This document shows, in pieces, positions 6,494 through 12,864 of a stretch of DNA of 14,360 nucleotides. The stretch spans positions 1,045 through 15,404 of the forward strand of contig JAGWBE010000029.1 in the NCBI GenBank assembly GCA_021296055.1, given 5' to 3'. The notes under the pieces are model-generated. The model ran no database searches. It was not told the DNA's origin and was given only the letters and a program-made list of their open reading frames with translations. The DNA is from Dehalococcoidia bacterium (lineage in GTDB: Bacteria > Chloroflexota > Dehalococcoidia > Lucifugimonadales > Australimonadaceae). Both the position numbers and the translations under genes were made by a program. How positions within the stretch are numbered: position 1 is the stretch's first letter; the number at the start of each line of letters is the position of its first letter.

Positions 6494-7777
6494 CTAGCGC
6501 CCGCCGTCCGCCGCCCGCGCCATCACCTGCGCCCAATGGCGGTAGAGGGAGCGCTGCGGCGCCTCGTCGGAGTAGTTGCCGACGCGCTTGCCGTCGGCGG
6601 CGATCTCCTCGCGCTGCATGCCGCGGTCGAGCACGAGCCATTCCATGCGGGAGTGGAGGCCGGTCTGATTGGCGGCGAACATCTCGAGGTCGCTGGGGTT
6701 CACCATGCCGGTCGTGCTGAGTTGGCGGGTGCCTTCGTAGAGGCGGCGGGTGTTGAAGTCGTCGGGGACGCCGTGTAGCCAGAAGGGGTGTGAGTAGACC
6801 TCGGTGTACTCAAGGGCGATGGGCTGGATGACGCGCACGAGTTCGTCGAAGAGGAAGACGTTGGGGAAGATGAAGGTGTGGCGATTCGAGACGATCTCTT
6901 GTGCGCGGTCGTCGCCGTAGACCTCGCGCAGATGGGCTAGGTACTCCTCCGCACGATGAGGGAGGCCGCGTCCGACGCCGCGCCCATCGAGCGCGCCGCC
7001 CTCGAGGGTGGAGTGGCCGCCGGGGAAGCCGCGGGAGATGCTGCCGCGCTTGACGAGGTCGCGCGCGGCGAAGTTGCCGATGCCGAATTCGCCGAAGGTT
7101 GAGAAGGCGGATTCGTGGACGATGCCGGGGTGGTAGCCGTCGACGCCGTTCTCGCACTGGAACTTCCAGTTGCCCAGGTAGGCGTAGCGATGAGGGTGGA
7201 GCACCTTGTGCTCGCCGCCGATGCTGCGGTCGGCCCACAGGTCTATGTGCTCCTTCACCGGCGCTAGGTGCTCGCCGAGCTTGGGGACGTCGGCGGAGAG
7301 GCTGGCGAAGATGAGGCCTCGGTAGGAGTCGACCTTGGCGACGCGGATGAGGCTGAGGCCGCTGGTGGAGAAGCCTTGAGGGTAGCGCCCGCCGTCAGGG
7401 ACGCCGATGAGTTCGCCGCTGTTGCGGTAGGTCCAGGCGTGGTAGGGGCAGCGGAAGTTCTGAGAGTTGCCGTAGTTCTCGCGGCAGATGGCGTTGGCGC
7501 GGTGTCGGCAGACGTTGAGGAGGGCATGGACGGCGCCGCCCTTGTCTCGCGTGACGATGATGGGGTAGCGCCCGACCTGCGCCGTCTTGTAGTCGCCGGG
7601 CTGGGCGATCTCGCTGTCGTGGGCGACGTACACCCACGTCTTCTCGAATATCTCGGCGATCTCGCGCTCGAAGATGGCCTGCTCCGTGTACACGCGCGAA
7701 CTGACGCGAAAGGTCTTGTCGGTGATCTCGACCAACCCCGCGTAGCCCCGTTCGGTGGTTGCCTGCTGCGTGGCCAT
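6494..7777 (-). CDS. Aromatic-ring-hydroxylating dioxygenase, alpha subunit (Rieske and mononuclear iron)
   Basis: This 427-residue catalytic subunit inserts both atoms of O2 into an aromatic or unsaturated substrate, using electrons from a ferredoxin. The Rieske domain (about 45-160) binds a [2Fe-2S] cluster by Cys90-x-His92, 17 residues, then Cys110-x2-His113. The catalytic domain carries the mononuclear iron site His216 and His221 in NGVDGYHPGIVH, with Asp213 three residues before His216 as the electron bridge between subunits, and Asp363 (in NPSDLEMFAANQ) as third ligand. These spacings equal those of naphthalene dioxygenase (Asp205, His208, His213, Asp362), so the site looks intact. The ATG at 7775-7777 has AAGGAG in the complement of 7784-7789. 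Ferredoxin and reductase genes are not in this window. The substrate class cannot be read from sequence. Confidence 0.95.
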   Translation of the reverse strand: MATQQATTERGYAGLVEITDKTFRVSSRVYTEQAIFEREIAEIFEKTWVYVAHDSEIAQPGDYKTAQVGRYPIIVTRDKGGAVHALLNVCRHRANAICRENYGNSQNFRCPYHAWTYRNSGELIGVPDGGRYPQGFSTSGLSLIRVAKVDSYRGLIFASLSADVPKLGEHLAPVKEHIDLWADRSIGGEHKVLHPHRYAYLGNWKFQCENGVDGYHPGIVHESAFSTFGEFGIGNFAARDLVKRGSISRGFPGGHSTLEGGALDGRGVGRGLPHRAEEYLAHLREVYGDDRAQEIVSNRHTFIFPNVFLFDELVRVIQPIALEYTEVYSHPFWLHGVPDDFNTRRLYEGTRQLSTTGMVNPSDLEMFAANQTGLHSRMEWLVLDRGMQREEIAADGKRVGNYSDEAPQRSLYRHWAQVMARAADGGR

Positions 7778-7839
7778 GGAGCTCTCCTTAGCCGTCCGCG
7801 GCGGCGCTGGTGGACGCGCCTCGCACGCTGCTCGGTGGC

Positions 7840-7868
7840 GTTGTACACCCGCCCCGGTGGAGTGTCAA
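7840..7868 (-). promoter_or_regulatory. Sigma70-type promoter of the dioxygenase operon
   Basis: On the minus strand a perfect -35 hexamer TTGACA (complement of 7863-7868) is separated by exactly 17 bases from a -10-like TACAAC (complement of 7840-7845, four of six matches). Transcription would start near 7833, giving a leader of about 55 bases before the alpha-subunit ATG. Confidence 0.62.
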
Positions 7869-7944
7869 CGCCGCCGGCCGCTGCGGGGCAAGGGCGAGGA
7901 CGAGCCGCGGTCGGCGCGGCGGCGGCGCGAAAACTTCATTCTCC

Positions 7945-7970
7945 GTCTCAACGTGACTCATTGTGTCTCA
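7945..7970. promoter_or_regulatory. Three hexamers repeated every 10 bp, candidate operator
   Basis: GTCTCA (7945-7950), GACTCA (7955-7960) and GTCTCA (7965-7970) are direct repeats with 4-base spacers, so they recur once per helical turn on one face of the DNA. The minus strand reads TGAGAC or TGAGTC. They sit about 77 bases upstream of the dioxygenase -35 and could serve either direction. Tandem direct repeats at about one turn are the usual target form of OmpR/PhoB-type regulators (11-bp period there); which protein binds here is unknown. Confidence 0.45.
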
Positions 7971-8160
7971 TTTACGGCGGGAGGGGTGGGACGGTATGAG
8001 GCAGGATTCCGACAGAAACGAGGCACTGCGAGGCGAAGAGGGACGAAAAGGAGACACGCTTTGGGGCAGAAGGTCGGGCTGCCTGCGGCGTGGGCGGCGG
8101 GCAGCGAGGCAAAGGGCGTCTGCGAGCCAGGGGGATAGCTCTTGCTCCGCGTCCAGTGCC

Positions 8161-8182
8161 GTCGAGGCGGGTTTTGGTGATG
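8161..8182 (+). repeat. Short intergenic repeat, copy 1
   Basis: Bases 8161-8182 match 9632-9653 at 20 of 22 positions (shared start GTCGAGGCGG, shared core TTTGGTG). Both copies lie in the gap before a plus-strand oxidoreductase gene, about 155 and 45 bases ahead of the start codon. Confidence 0.45.
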
Positions 8183-8202
8183 CGGGGCGTTGTGCGTCGA
8201 GA

Positions 8203-8220
8203 TTCCCGCGAAAGCGGGAA
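8203..8220. repeat. GAAA-capped palindromic hairpin, likely dispersed repeat
   Basis: TTCCCGC and GCGGGAA (8203-8209 and 8214-8220) form a perfect 7-bp stem around GAAA, a GNRA-type tetraloop on the plus strand. Short palindromes with this TTCCCGC...GCGGGAA core are common intergenic repeats in GC-rich bacterial genomes. Only one copy is in this window, so its dispersed nature is inference. No U-tract follows, which argues against a terminator. Confidence 0.5.
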
Positions 8221-8255
8221 CGGCGGGTAGGGACGCGGGAGCAACGGAAGGGCAG

Positions 8256-8264
8256 TGCTATCAT
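8256..8264 (+). promoter_or_regulatory. Possible extended -10 for the molybdenum-enzyme gene
   Basis: TGCTATCAT contains the TGn extension and a -10-like TATCAT. It would place the start of transcription near 8271, about 67 bases before the ATG at 8338. No -35 is recognisable. Confidence 0.28.
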
Positions 8265-8337
8265 GCGGGCAGTCTCACGGGAGGGTTGTTGGTGGGGGTC
8301 GGTTGGGGCTGTTTGCGGAGCGCCGGGGGAGCCAGGG

Positions 8338-9606
8338 ATGAAGGATGACGCGCGTGGCCCCGCCGGGGGAGGGGAGGATGCTGAAGGGCTATGGGAGTAC
8401 GCCAGCGCGCGAGGGATGAGCCGCCGCCACTTCCTGCGGCTGATGGTGGCGGGCGGCGCCGCGGCGGTGGTTGCGGCGTGCGTGGGACCGTCGGCGCTTG
8501 GCGGGACGCCTCAGCCGATCGCTACGGAGGCGGCGCCCGGCGCGGCGGTAAGGACGCCCTGGTTCAAGGACCCGGCGCCGTTCATCCGGCACGGTGACCT
8601 GGGCTTGGAGGGGCGGCTCGAGAATCAACAGGGACTGATCACGCCGAACGACCTCTTTTTCGTTCGCAACAACTCGGCGAGCATCGACGTGAAGGCTTCG
8701 GATTGGCGGCTGTCGGTGGAGGGCGACGCGGTGGCGGAGGCGTTGGAGCTGACCTATGAAGAGGTAAGGAGCCTGCCGAGCCGCACGTTGGTCTCGTACC
8801 TCGAATGCGCGGGCAATCACCGCGCGCTGTTCGACGTCGTTCAGGGGCGCAAGGCGTCCGGAACGCAGTGGATGACGGGCGCGGTGGGCAACGGGGAGTG
8901 GGTGGGCGTCGCGCTGCGCGACGTGCTGACGCTTGCGGGGGTTCACGCGAGCGCAGTTAGCGTGCTGCTGGCGGGGCTGGACGCGGATTCGCCGGAGGGC
9001 GGGTTCCGCTACGTGCTGCCCGCGGAGAAGGCGATGGATCCGGATACGCTGCTGGCCTACGCGCTGAACGGCGAGACACTACCCAAAGACCACGGCTTCC
9101 CGCTGCGGGCGCTCGTGCCGGGGTGGATTGGCAGCGCGAGCATCAAGTGGCTGGGCCGCATTGTCGTCTCGTCGCAGCCGCTTTGGACGCGCAACAACAC
9201 TACGTCCTACGTGCTCATAGGCGACGCCTACCCGCCGGAAGGCGAGGCGCAGGGGAGGCCGGTTAGTGAGCAGGTGATCAAGAGCGCCCTAGCACTGCCC
9301 TGGCCCGCGGAGCTGGCGGCGGGCAAGCGGCGCATCCACGGCTACGCCCACTCTCCGCACGCGCCCATCGCGCGCGTGCAGTGGAGCGCCGACGGCGGCG
9401 GCTGGAGCGACGCGGAGACGCTGGGCCGGCAGGTGGAGCGCTCTTGGGCGCAGTTCGAGTTCGTGTGGGAGGCTGAGCGGGGGGAGCGCGTGCTCATGAC
9501 GCGCGCGACCGACGCGGCGGGCAACACGCAGCCCGGCCGCGTGCCCTTCAACGAGAAGGGCTACCTGTTCAACCAGCCCGCGCCGCATCCGGTGCGAGTG
9601 ATTTAG
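8338..9606 (+). CDS. Sulfite-oxidase-family molybdopterin oxidoreductase, Tat-exported lipoprotein
   Basis: From the chosen ATG the protein has 422 residues. It begins with a polar n-region, a twin-arginine motif SRRHFLRL (Arg29-Arg30), a hydrophobic stretch and a lipobox VVAAC with Cys48, so it is predicted to be exported folded by Tat and then lipidated. The molybdopterin domain (about 95-300) has TPNDLFFVRNN, the YLECAGNHR segment with Cys157 as predicted molybdenum ligand, and GFPLRALVPGWIGSASIKWL. The C-terminal part (about 305-415) is the Ig-like dimerisation domain with RVQWSADGGGW. No heme domain is present, so it is closer to bacterial SorA/SoxC or YuiH-type proteins than to animal sulfite oxidase. 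GGGGGAG (8325-8331) lies 6 bases before this ATG. Met27 (8416), directly at the Tat motif, is an alternative start. Substrate may be sulfite or another S- or N-oxide; unknown. Confidence 0.9.
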   Translation: MKDDARGPAGGGEDAEGLWEYASARGMSRRHFLRLMVAGGAAAVVAACVGPSALGGTPQPIATEAAPGAAVRTPWFKDPAPFIRHGDLGLEGRLENQQGLITPNDLFFVRNNSASIDVKASDWRLSVEGDAVAEALELTYEEVRSLPSRTLVSYLECAGNHRALFDVVQGRKASGTQWMTGAVGNGEWVGVALRDVLTLAGVHASAVSVLLAGLDADSPEGGFRYVLPAEKAMDPDTLLAYALNGETLPKDHGFPLRALVPGWIGSASIKWLGRIVVSSQPLWTRNNTTSYVLIGDAYPPEGEAQGRPVSEQVIKSALALPWPAELAAGKRRIHGYAHSPHAPIARVQWSADGGGWSDAETLGRQVERSWAQFEFVWEAERGERVLMTRATDAAGNTQPGRVPFNEKGYLFNQPAPHPVRVI

Positions 9607-9631
9607 GCGCCGCGCTGCGCGCCCCGCGTGC

Positions 9632-9653
9632 GTCGAGGCGGGGTTTGGTGGTG
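9632..9653 (+). repeat. Short intergenic repeat, copy 2
   Basis: Second copy of the 22-base repeat at 8161-8182 (20 of 22 matches), within the 91-base gap before the flavin oxidoreductase gene. That gap also holds a weak inverted repeat GGCGC/GCGCC (9606-9610 with 9619-9623) right after the preceding stop codon. I see no clear promoter in it. Confidence 0.42.
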
Positions 9654-9697
9654 CTACTCTTGGGGGTGAGTTTGTCGGGGGCGCGAGGGTTAAGGGC

Positions 9698-10645
9698 GTG
9701 CGCATCGATCTGCTAGCGCCGACGCGGGCGAGCATCGAAGAGACGGTGGCGTTCGTGAGGCGCGCCGAGAGCGTCGGCGCGGCGGGCGTGGGCGTGCCCG
9801 ACCATCTGGAGTATGGGCGCGACGGGTTCGTGGCGCTCGCCCTGGCGGCGCGGGCGGCGCCGAGCATCGACCTCTACCCGGCCGTGGCGAACGTGCTGAC
9901 GCGCCACGTGTTCCAGCTGGCCGTGCTTGCCCGCACGATGCAGGAGGCGGCGGGAGAGCGGTTCAAGCTGGTGATCGGCGCAGGGGGCAGCACAGCGGAG
10001 CGCACGGGGCAGCCGCCCGCCTCGCGCAGGCGCTTGCGCGAGGCCGTTGCTACGATACGCGCGCTGTTGGCGGGGGAGGCGGTCGCGTTCGGGACGAGCG
10101 CGGAGGAGCTCATCGAGGACGCGCTGCCGCCCGGCCCGCCGGTGCTGCTGGCGGTGTCGGGGCCGAAGGCGGTGCGACTGGCGGGAGAGATCGGCGACGG
10201 GGCGCTGCTGTTCACGGGCGTCTCCACGCCGACGCGGGCGCTCGCCGCCGAGCTTGTCGCCGCCGGGCGCGCCGAGGGCGGACGCGTGGGGCAGCCGTTC
10301 GAGACGACCTATGTCGTTCCCGTCTGCGTGGGGGAGAGTGCGTCGGAGGCGCGGGAGCGCGCGCGGGGGGCGGCATTCAACTGGCTGCGCCTCGGGCGAT
10401 TCGACGCGGGGTTGGAGCGCGCGGGCATTTCGTGGCGCGTTCCGGAGTCGGCGCGGGCGCTGTCCAACGGCTTGTTGGCGGCCATCTGCGAGCACTTCTT
10501 CATCACGGGCATGGCGGCGGAGTGCGCGGCGCGGTTGGAGGCGCTGTCGGACGCAGGCGCCGAGCGCGTGCTGTTGATGCCCGTCGGCGGGGCGGACGTG
10601 ACGGAGGCGGTGCTGGGAGTAATGGGGCGCGTGAGCGCGCGCTAG
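9698..10645 (+). CDS. Luciferase-like (LLM class) flavin-dependent oxidoreductase
   Basis: This 315-residue TIM-barrel protein belongs to the bacterial luciferase/F420 superfamily, whose members use FMNH2 or F420 for monooxygenation or hydride transfer. Marks are the N-terminal strand MRIDLLAP, AESVGAAGVGVPDHLEYG (about 23-40) with the usual DH pair, a DLYPAVANVLTRHVFQLAVLARTMQE segment in the place of the family's RHP motif, FKLVIGAGGS, a REAVATIRALLAGEAV helix near 120, and the barrel strand with PPVLLAVSGPKAVRLAGEIGDGALL near 147-171. Overall pattern resembles F420-dependent methylenetetrahydromethanopterin-reductase-like proteins; the cofactor cannot be settled. The start codon is GTG at 9698, with GAGGG at 9685-9689. 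It follows the molybdenum-enzyme gene by 91 bases on the same strand. Its stop shares the CTAG at 10642-10645 with the opposing transporter gene. Confidence 0.9.
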   Translation: MRIDLLAPTRASIEETVAFVRRAESVGAAGVGVPDHLEYGRDGFVALALAARAAPSIDLYPAVANVLTRHVFQLAVLARTMQEAAGERFKLVIGAGGSTAERTGQPPASRRRLREAVATIRALLAGEAVAFGTSAEELIEDALPPGPPVLLAVSGPKAVRLAGEIGDGALLFTGVSTPTRALAAELVAAGRAEGGRVGQPFETTYVVPVCVGESASEARERARGAAFNWLRLGRFDAGLERAGISWRVPESARALSNGLLAAICEHFFITGMAAECAARLEALSDAGAERVLLMPVGGADVTEAVLGVMGRVSAR

Positions 10646-11598
10646 AGCACGACGAGGAGCGACCCGGCGATGGAGAGGAGCACGCCGATGATGACGCGCG
10701 GCTCGAAGGATTCCAAGCGCCGGTTGATGAGGTAGGAGACGGGCAGCACAAGCACGCTAGAGGCGCGCATGATGGGCACGACGATGGTGACGGGGGCGAC
10801 GCTGAGGGCGAGGTAACGGAACATCTGCGCGGTCACCACGCTGAGGGCGCTGACCACGAACCACCGCCCGGTGTTCATATCGGCGGCGCGCAGGTTCCGC
10901 CGCACGGTCGGCAACGCAAGCAGCGGCAGCAGCACGGCGGCGGACGCGGCGTAGGCGGTGAGGGAGCCGAGAACGCCCAGTCCCGAGTCCTCGAGCGCGG
11001 AGCGAATCAGCAGAGGGCTGATGCTCCACGAGGCGGCGTTCAGTAAACCGAACAGATAGCCCTCCACGTACTTCACCGGGGGCGCGGCGGGTTGCGCGGG
11101 CACCGGGGCCGCGCCGCCGTCCTCGCTCCCTCCCGCGTCCCCGGCCGGGCTTGCGGCGGCCTGCGCTCCGGACGAGCGGCGGAAGATGATGACGGGGCCA
11201 AGCATCACCAGCGCGATGCCGCCCCACATCAGCGCGGTTACCTCCTCGCTCAGGAGCGCAATGGCGAGCAGGATAGAGAAGGGGACGTTCGCGCCCTCCA
11301 CGGCGCGGGTGCGGTTCGCGCCGATGGCGCCGATGGCGCGGTGATTGCAGTAGCGCCCCAGGATGAAGTGGTTGACGCCCGCCGCCGCGAGAAAGAGGTA
11401 GGCGGAGGGGGAAAGGTCGCCGACGCGAAAGAGTTGGGTGGAGACGGCGGCGGCGAACAGCAGGAATACCACACCGATGACGGAGCTGGAGTAGACGCCC
11501 TGGAGCGCCGAGCCGCGCACCATCCCCCGCCGCACGCTCGCCTGGTTCAAAGCGAAGCTGGCGGAGGAGAGGAGGATGTACGCGATGGCGAGGGTCAT
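10642..11598 (-). CDS. EamA/DMT superfamily transporter
   Basis: This 318-residue inner-membrane protein is a drug/metabolite-transporter family member with two EamA repeats of about five helices each, residues about 1-140 and 178-318. A Ser/Ala/Gly/Pro-rich cytoplasmic linker (about 141-175) joins them. The first repeat has NQASVRRGM in helix one and a HRAIGAIGANRTRAVEGANVPFSILLA segment; the second has the matching FRYLALSVAPVTIVVPIMRASSVLVLPVSYLINRRLE, the usual end-of-repeat pattern. Such proteins move metabolites or amino acids, often outward; nothing here fixes the substrate. The ATG at 11596-11598 lacks a strong Shine-Dalgarno site. It overlaps the flavin oxidoreductase gene by four bases at the 3' end and diverges from the repeat lipoprotein gene. 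Confidence 0.88.
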   Translation of the reverse strand: MTLAIAYILLSSASFALNQASVRRGMVRGSALQGVYSSSVIGVVFLLFAAAVSTQLFRVGDLSPSAYLFLAAAGVNHFILGRYCNHRAIGAIGANRTRAVEGANVPFSILLAIALLSEEVTALMWGGIALVMLGPVIIFRRSSGAQAAASPAGDAGGSEDGGAAPVPAQPAAPPVKYVEGYLFGLLNAASWSISPLLIRSALEDSGLGVLGSLTAYAASAAVLLPLLALPTVRRNLRAADMNTGRWFVVSALSVVTAQMFRYLALSVAPVTIVVPIMRASSVLVLPVSYLINRRLESFEPRVIIGVLLSIAGSLLVVL

Positions 11599-11674
11599 GT
11601 GGAGAGTTCGCGGCGGGTGGAAGAGGAGTTACGCGCAAGCATAGGGCGATTGGCCGGGTGGCGAATTGAGTCCG

Positions 11675-11703
11675 TTGCTCCTGACGCCGGACATCTCTAT
11701 GCT
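11675..11703 (+). promoter_or_regulatory. Possible promoter of the repeat lipoprotein gene
   Basis: TTGCTC (11675-11680) and TATGCT (11698-11703) are 17 bases apart, matching three and four consensus positions. The leader to the GTG at 11757 would be about 45 bases. The rest of the 158-base divergent gap 11599-11756 shows nothing else that I can name. Confidence 0.3.
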
Positions 11704-11756
11704 AGTGGAAGCAGGGCTGGGGCGCGCGGAGGCTGTGGCCGCCTGAAGAGACGCTG

Positions 11757-12836
11757 GTGAGAGAACCCACAGACAGACCCCGTTGGACGGCGGTTGCTTT
11801 GGCACTGGTGCTGCTAACCATGCTGGCCGCTTGCAACTCGGATGCCCAGCGCATCCGCGACATCAACCAGGCCTACGCCACTCCCTCGGCAACAACCACG
11901 CCCATCAGCGCGGAAATCGATTCAGTGGAAATCCAAGAGGGAGATTGCATCAATTCCACCCTGCCGGAGGGAGTTGATATCGAGTCGGTGGTGATAGTGC
12001 CTTGCCCCGGCGCTTGGCAATACAGAGCGCTCAATACCTTCGACATCACCGATGCTGACGACTACCCAGGAGAGAACTACTTCCTTCGGCTAGCCGATGA
12101 AAAGTGCGACCGGCGGTATACGTTCATCCTGTTCCCGTTGGAGGAATCCTGGACAAATCGGCTGTCTCATTATCGGACGGTGACTTGCCTCCAGGAGAGC
12201 TTTGGTCTGTCCACCACCGATCCGGCGAAGTTGGATCGGCTAGTTGACTCGGGTAAACTGGACATAGGTGAATGCTTCAACGATGCTCCTGAAACAGACG
12301 GCCTCCTCGTCGAGGCAGTAGACTGCTCCGGCGAGTGGCAGTATCGAATCCTTAGCAGGTTCGAGGTCGTCGATTCCGGTCGCTACCCTGGGGAAGACCA
12401 TTTCGATCAACCCGCCTACGAAAGATGTGACAAGCAATACACACGGTTCCTATTCCCAGATGCGGATTCATGGGCCATAGGCGACAGAGAAGTGGTATGC
12501 CTCCAGGAGAGCTTTGGCCTGTCCACCACTGACAAGGCGAAGCTGGAGCGCTTGACTAGCCTGGCGGCCTTGGATGTGGGTGCGTGCTTCAATGAGACTC
12601 CTGAAGCAGACTACCTGCTTGTCGAGCACGTGGACTGCTCTGGAGATTGGGAACTCCAGATAACCGACCGCTTCGACGTTCCGGGAGGCGACTACCCCGG
12701 CGAAGGCTATTTCGAGCGCCAGGCAAGCCAGAAGTGCGAAGCCTCTTGGGACTACTACTTCTCACCCTCCCCTGATAGTTGGGCATTTGGCGACCGTGCA
12801 ATTACCTGCGCCAAAGAACCCGACCGCGCCGCGTAG
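11757..12836 (+). CDS. Lipoprotein with three Cys-rich septum-formation-like repeats
   Basis: This 359-residue protein starts at GTG (weak GAAGAGA at 11745-11751) and has a lipoprotein signal peptide ending in LAAC, Cys26 being lipidated. After a Thr/Ser/Pro spacer come three tandem units of about 104 residues, starting near 11940, 12261 and 12573. Each has the pattern GxCxN, then a Cys before G-x-W, F-D or F-E, YPGE, a Cys in the motif EKC or RCD or QKC, a conserved W, and RxVxC. The four Cys per unit are probably two disulfides. The GxC...YPG...C...W..GDR...C pattern resembles the actinobacterial septum-formation domain (Pfam Septum_form), but W or L replaces the usual PH. Units 1 and 2 end in an almost identical LQESFGLSTTD hinge. 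Base composition is lower in G+C than the neighbours. Function is unknown; an extracellular binding or cell-envelope role is likely. Confidence 0.8.
   Translation: MREPTDRPRWTAVALALVLLTMLAACNSDAQRIRDINQAYATPSATTTPISAEIDSVEIQEGDCINSTLPEGVDIESVVIVPCPGAWQYRALNTFDITDADDYPGENYFLRLADEKCDRRYTFILFPLEESWTNRLSHYRTVTCLQESFGLSTTDPAKLDRLVDSGKLDIGECFNDAPETDGLLVEAVDCSGEWQYRILSRFEVVDSGRYPGEDHFDQPAYERCDKQYTRFLFPDADSWAIGDREVVCLQESFGLSTTDKAKLERLTSLAALDVGACFNETPEADYLLVEHVDCSGDWELQITDRFDVPGGDYPGEGYFERQASQKCEASWDYYFSPSPDSWAFGDRAITCAKEPDRAA
11940..12836 (+). repeat. Three tandem coding repeats (about 312 bp period)
   Basis: Units begin near 11940, 12261 and 12573; unit 2 to unit 3 spacing is exactly 312 bp. At the hinge, 12186-12220 and 12498-12532 agree at 33 of 35 bases, with both differences silent, so the duplication is recent there or kept alike by gene conversion. 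Unit 3 lacks the hinge and ends in the stop codon. Confidence 0.7.
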
Positions 12837-12864
12837 GCAAGCTAGCGCTCACTCACCACGCCCC

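Larger units (their letters stand above)
7778..8337. other. Divergent intergenic region between dioxygenase and molybdenum-enzyme genes
   Basis: This 560-base stretch separates two diverging units. It holds the dioxygenase promoter, an A/T-richer island with three phased hexamers (7945-7970), a copy of a short repeat (8161-8182) and a GAAA-capped hairpin (8203-8220). A plus-strand frame stays open from 7963 into the molybdenum-enzyme gene. That extension is Arg/Gly/Ser-rich, lies before the Tat signal and includes the hairpin, so I treat it as non-coding. I see no RNA gene here. Confidence 0.6.

Noticed and set aside
7963..8337. Upstream extension of the molybdenum-enzyme frame (125 codons)
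   Set aside because: Composition is Arg/Gly/Ser-rich and unlike a protein, it contains the palindromic repeat, and it would bury the Tat signal about 150 residues inside the chain.
9606..9623. Inverted repeat after the molybdenum-enzyme stop as a terminator
   Set aside because: Five-base stem with 8-base loop and no T-run; in such GC-rich sequence this is expected by chance.
10432..11046. 204-residue plus-strand frame across the flavin oxidoreductase/transporter junction
   Set aside because: Gly/His/Arg-rich antisense shadow of the EamA gene; both true genes are clearly recognised.
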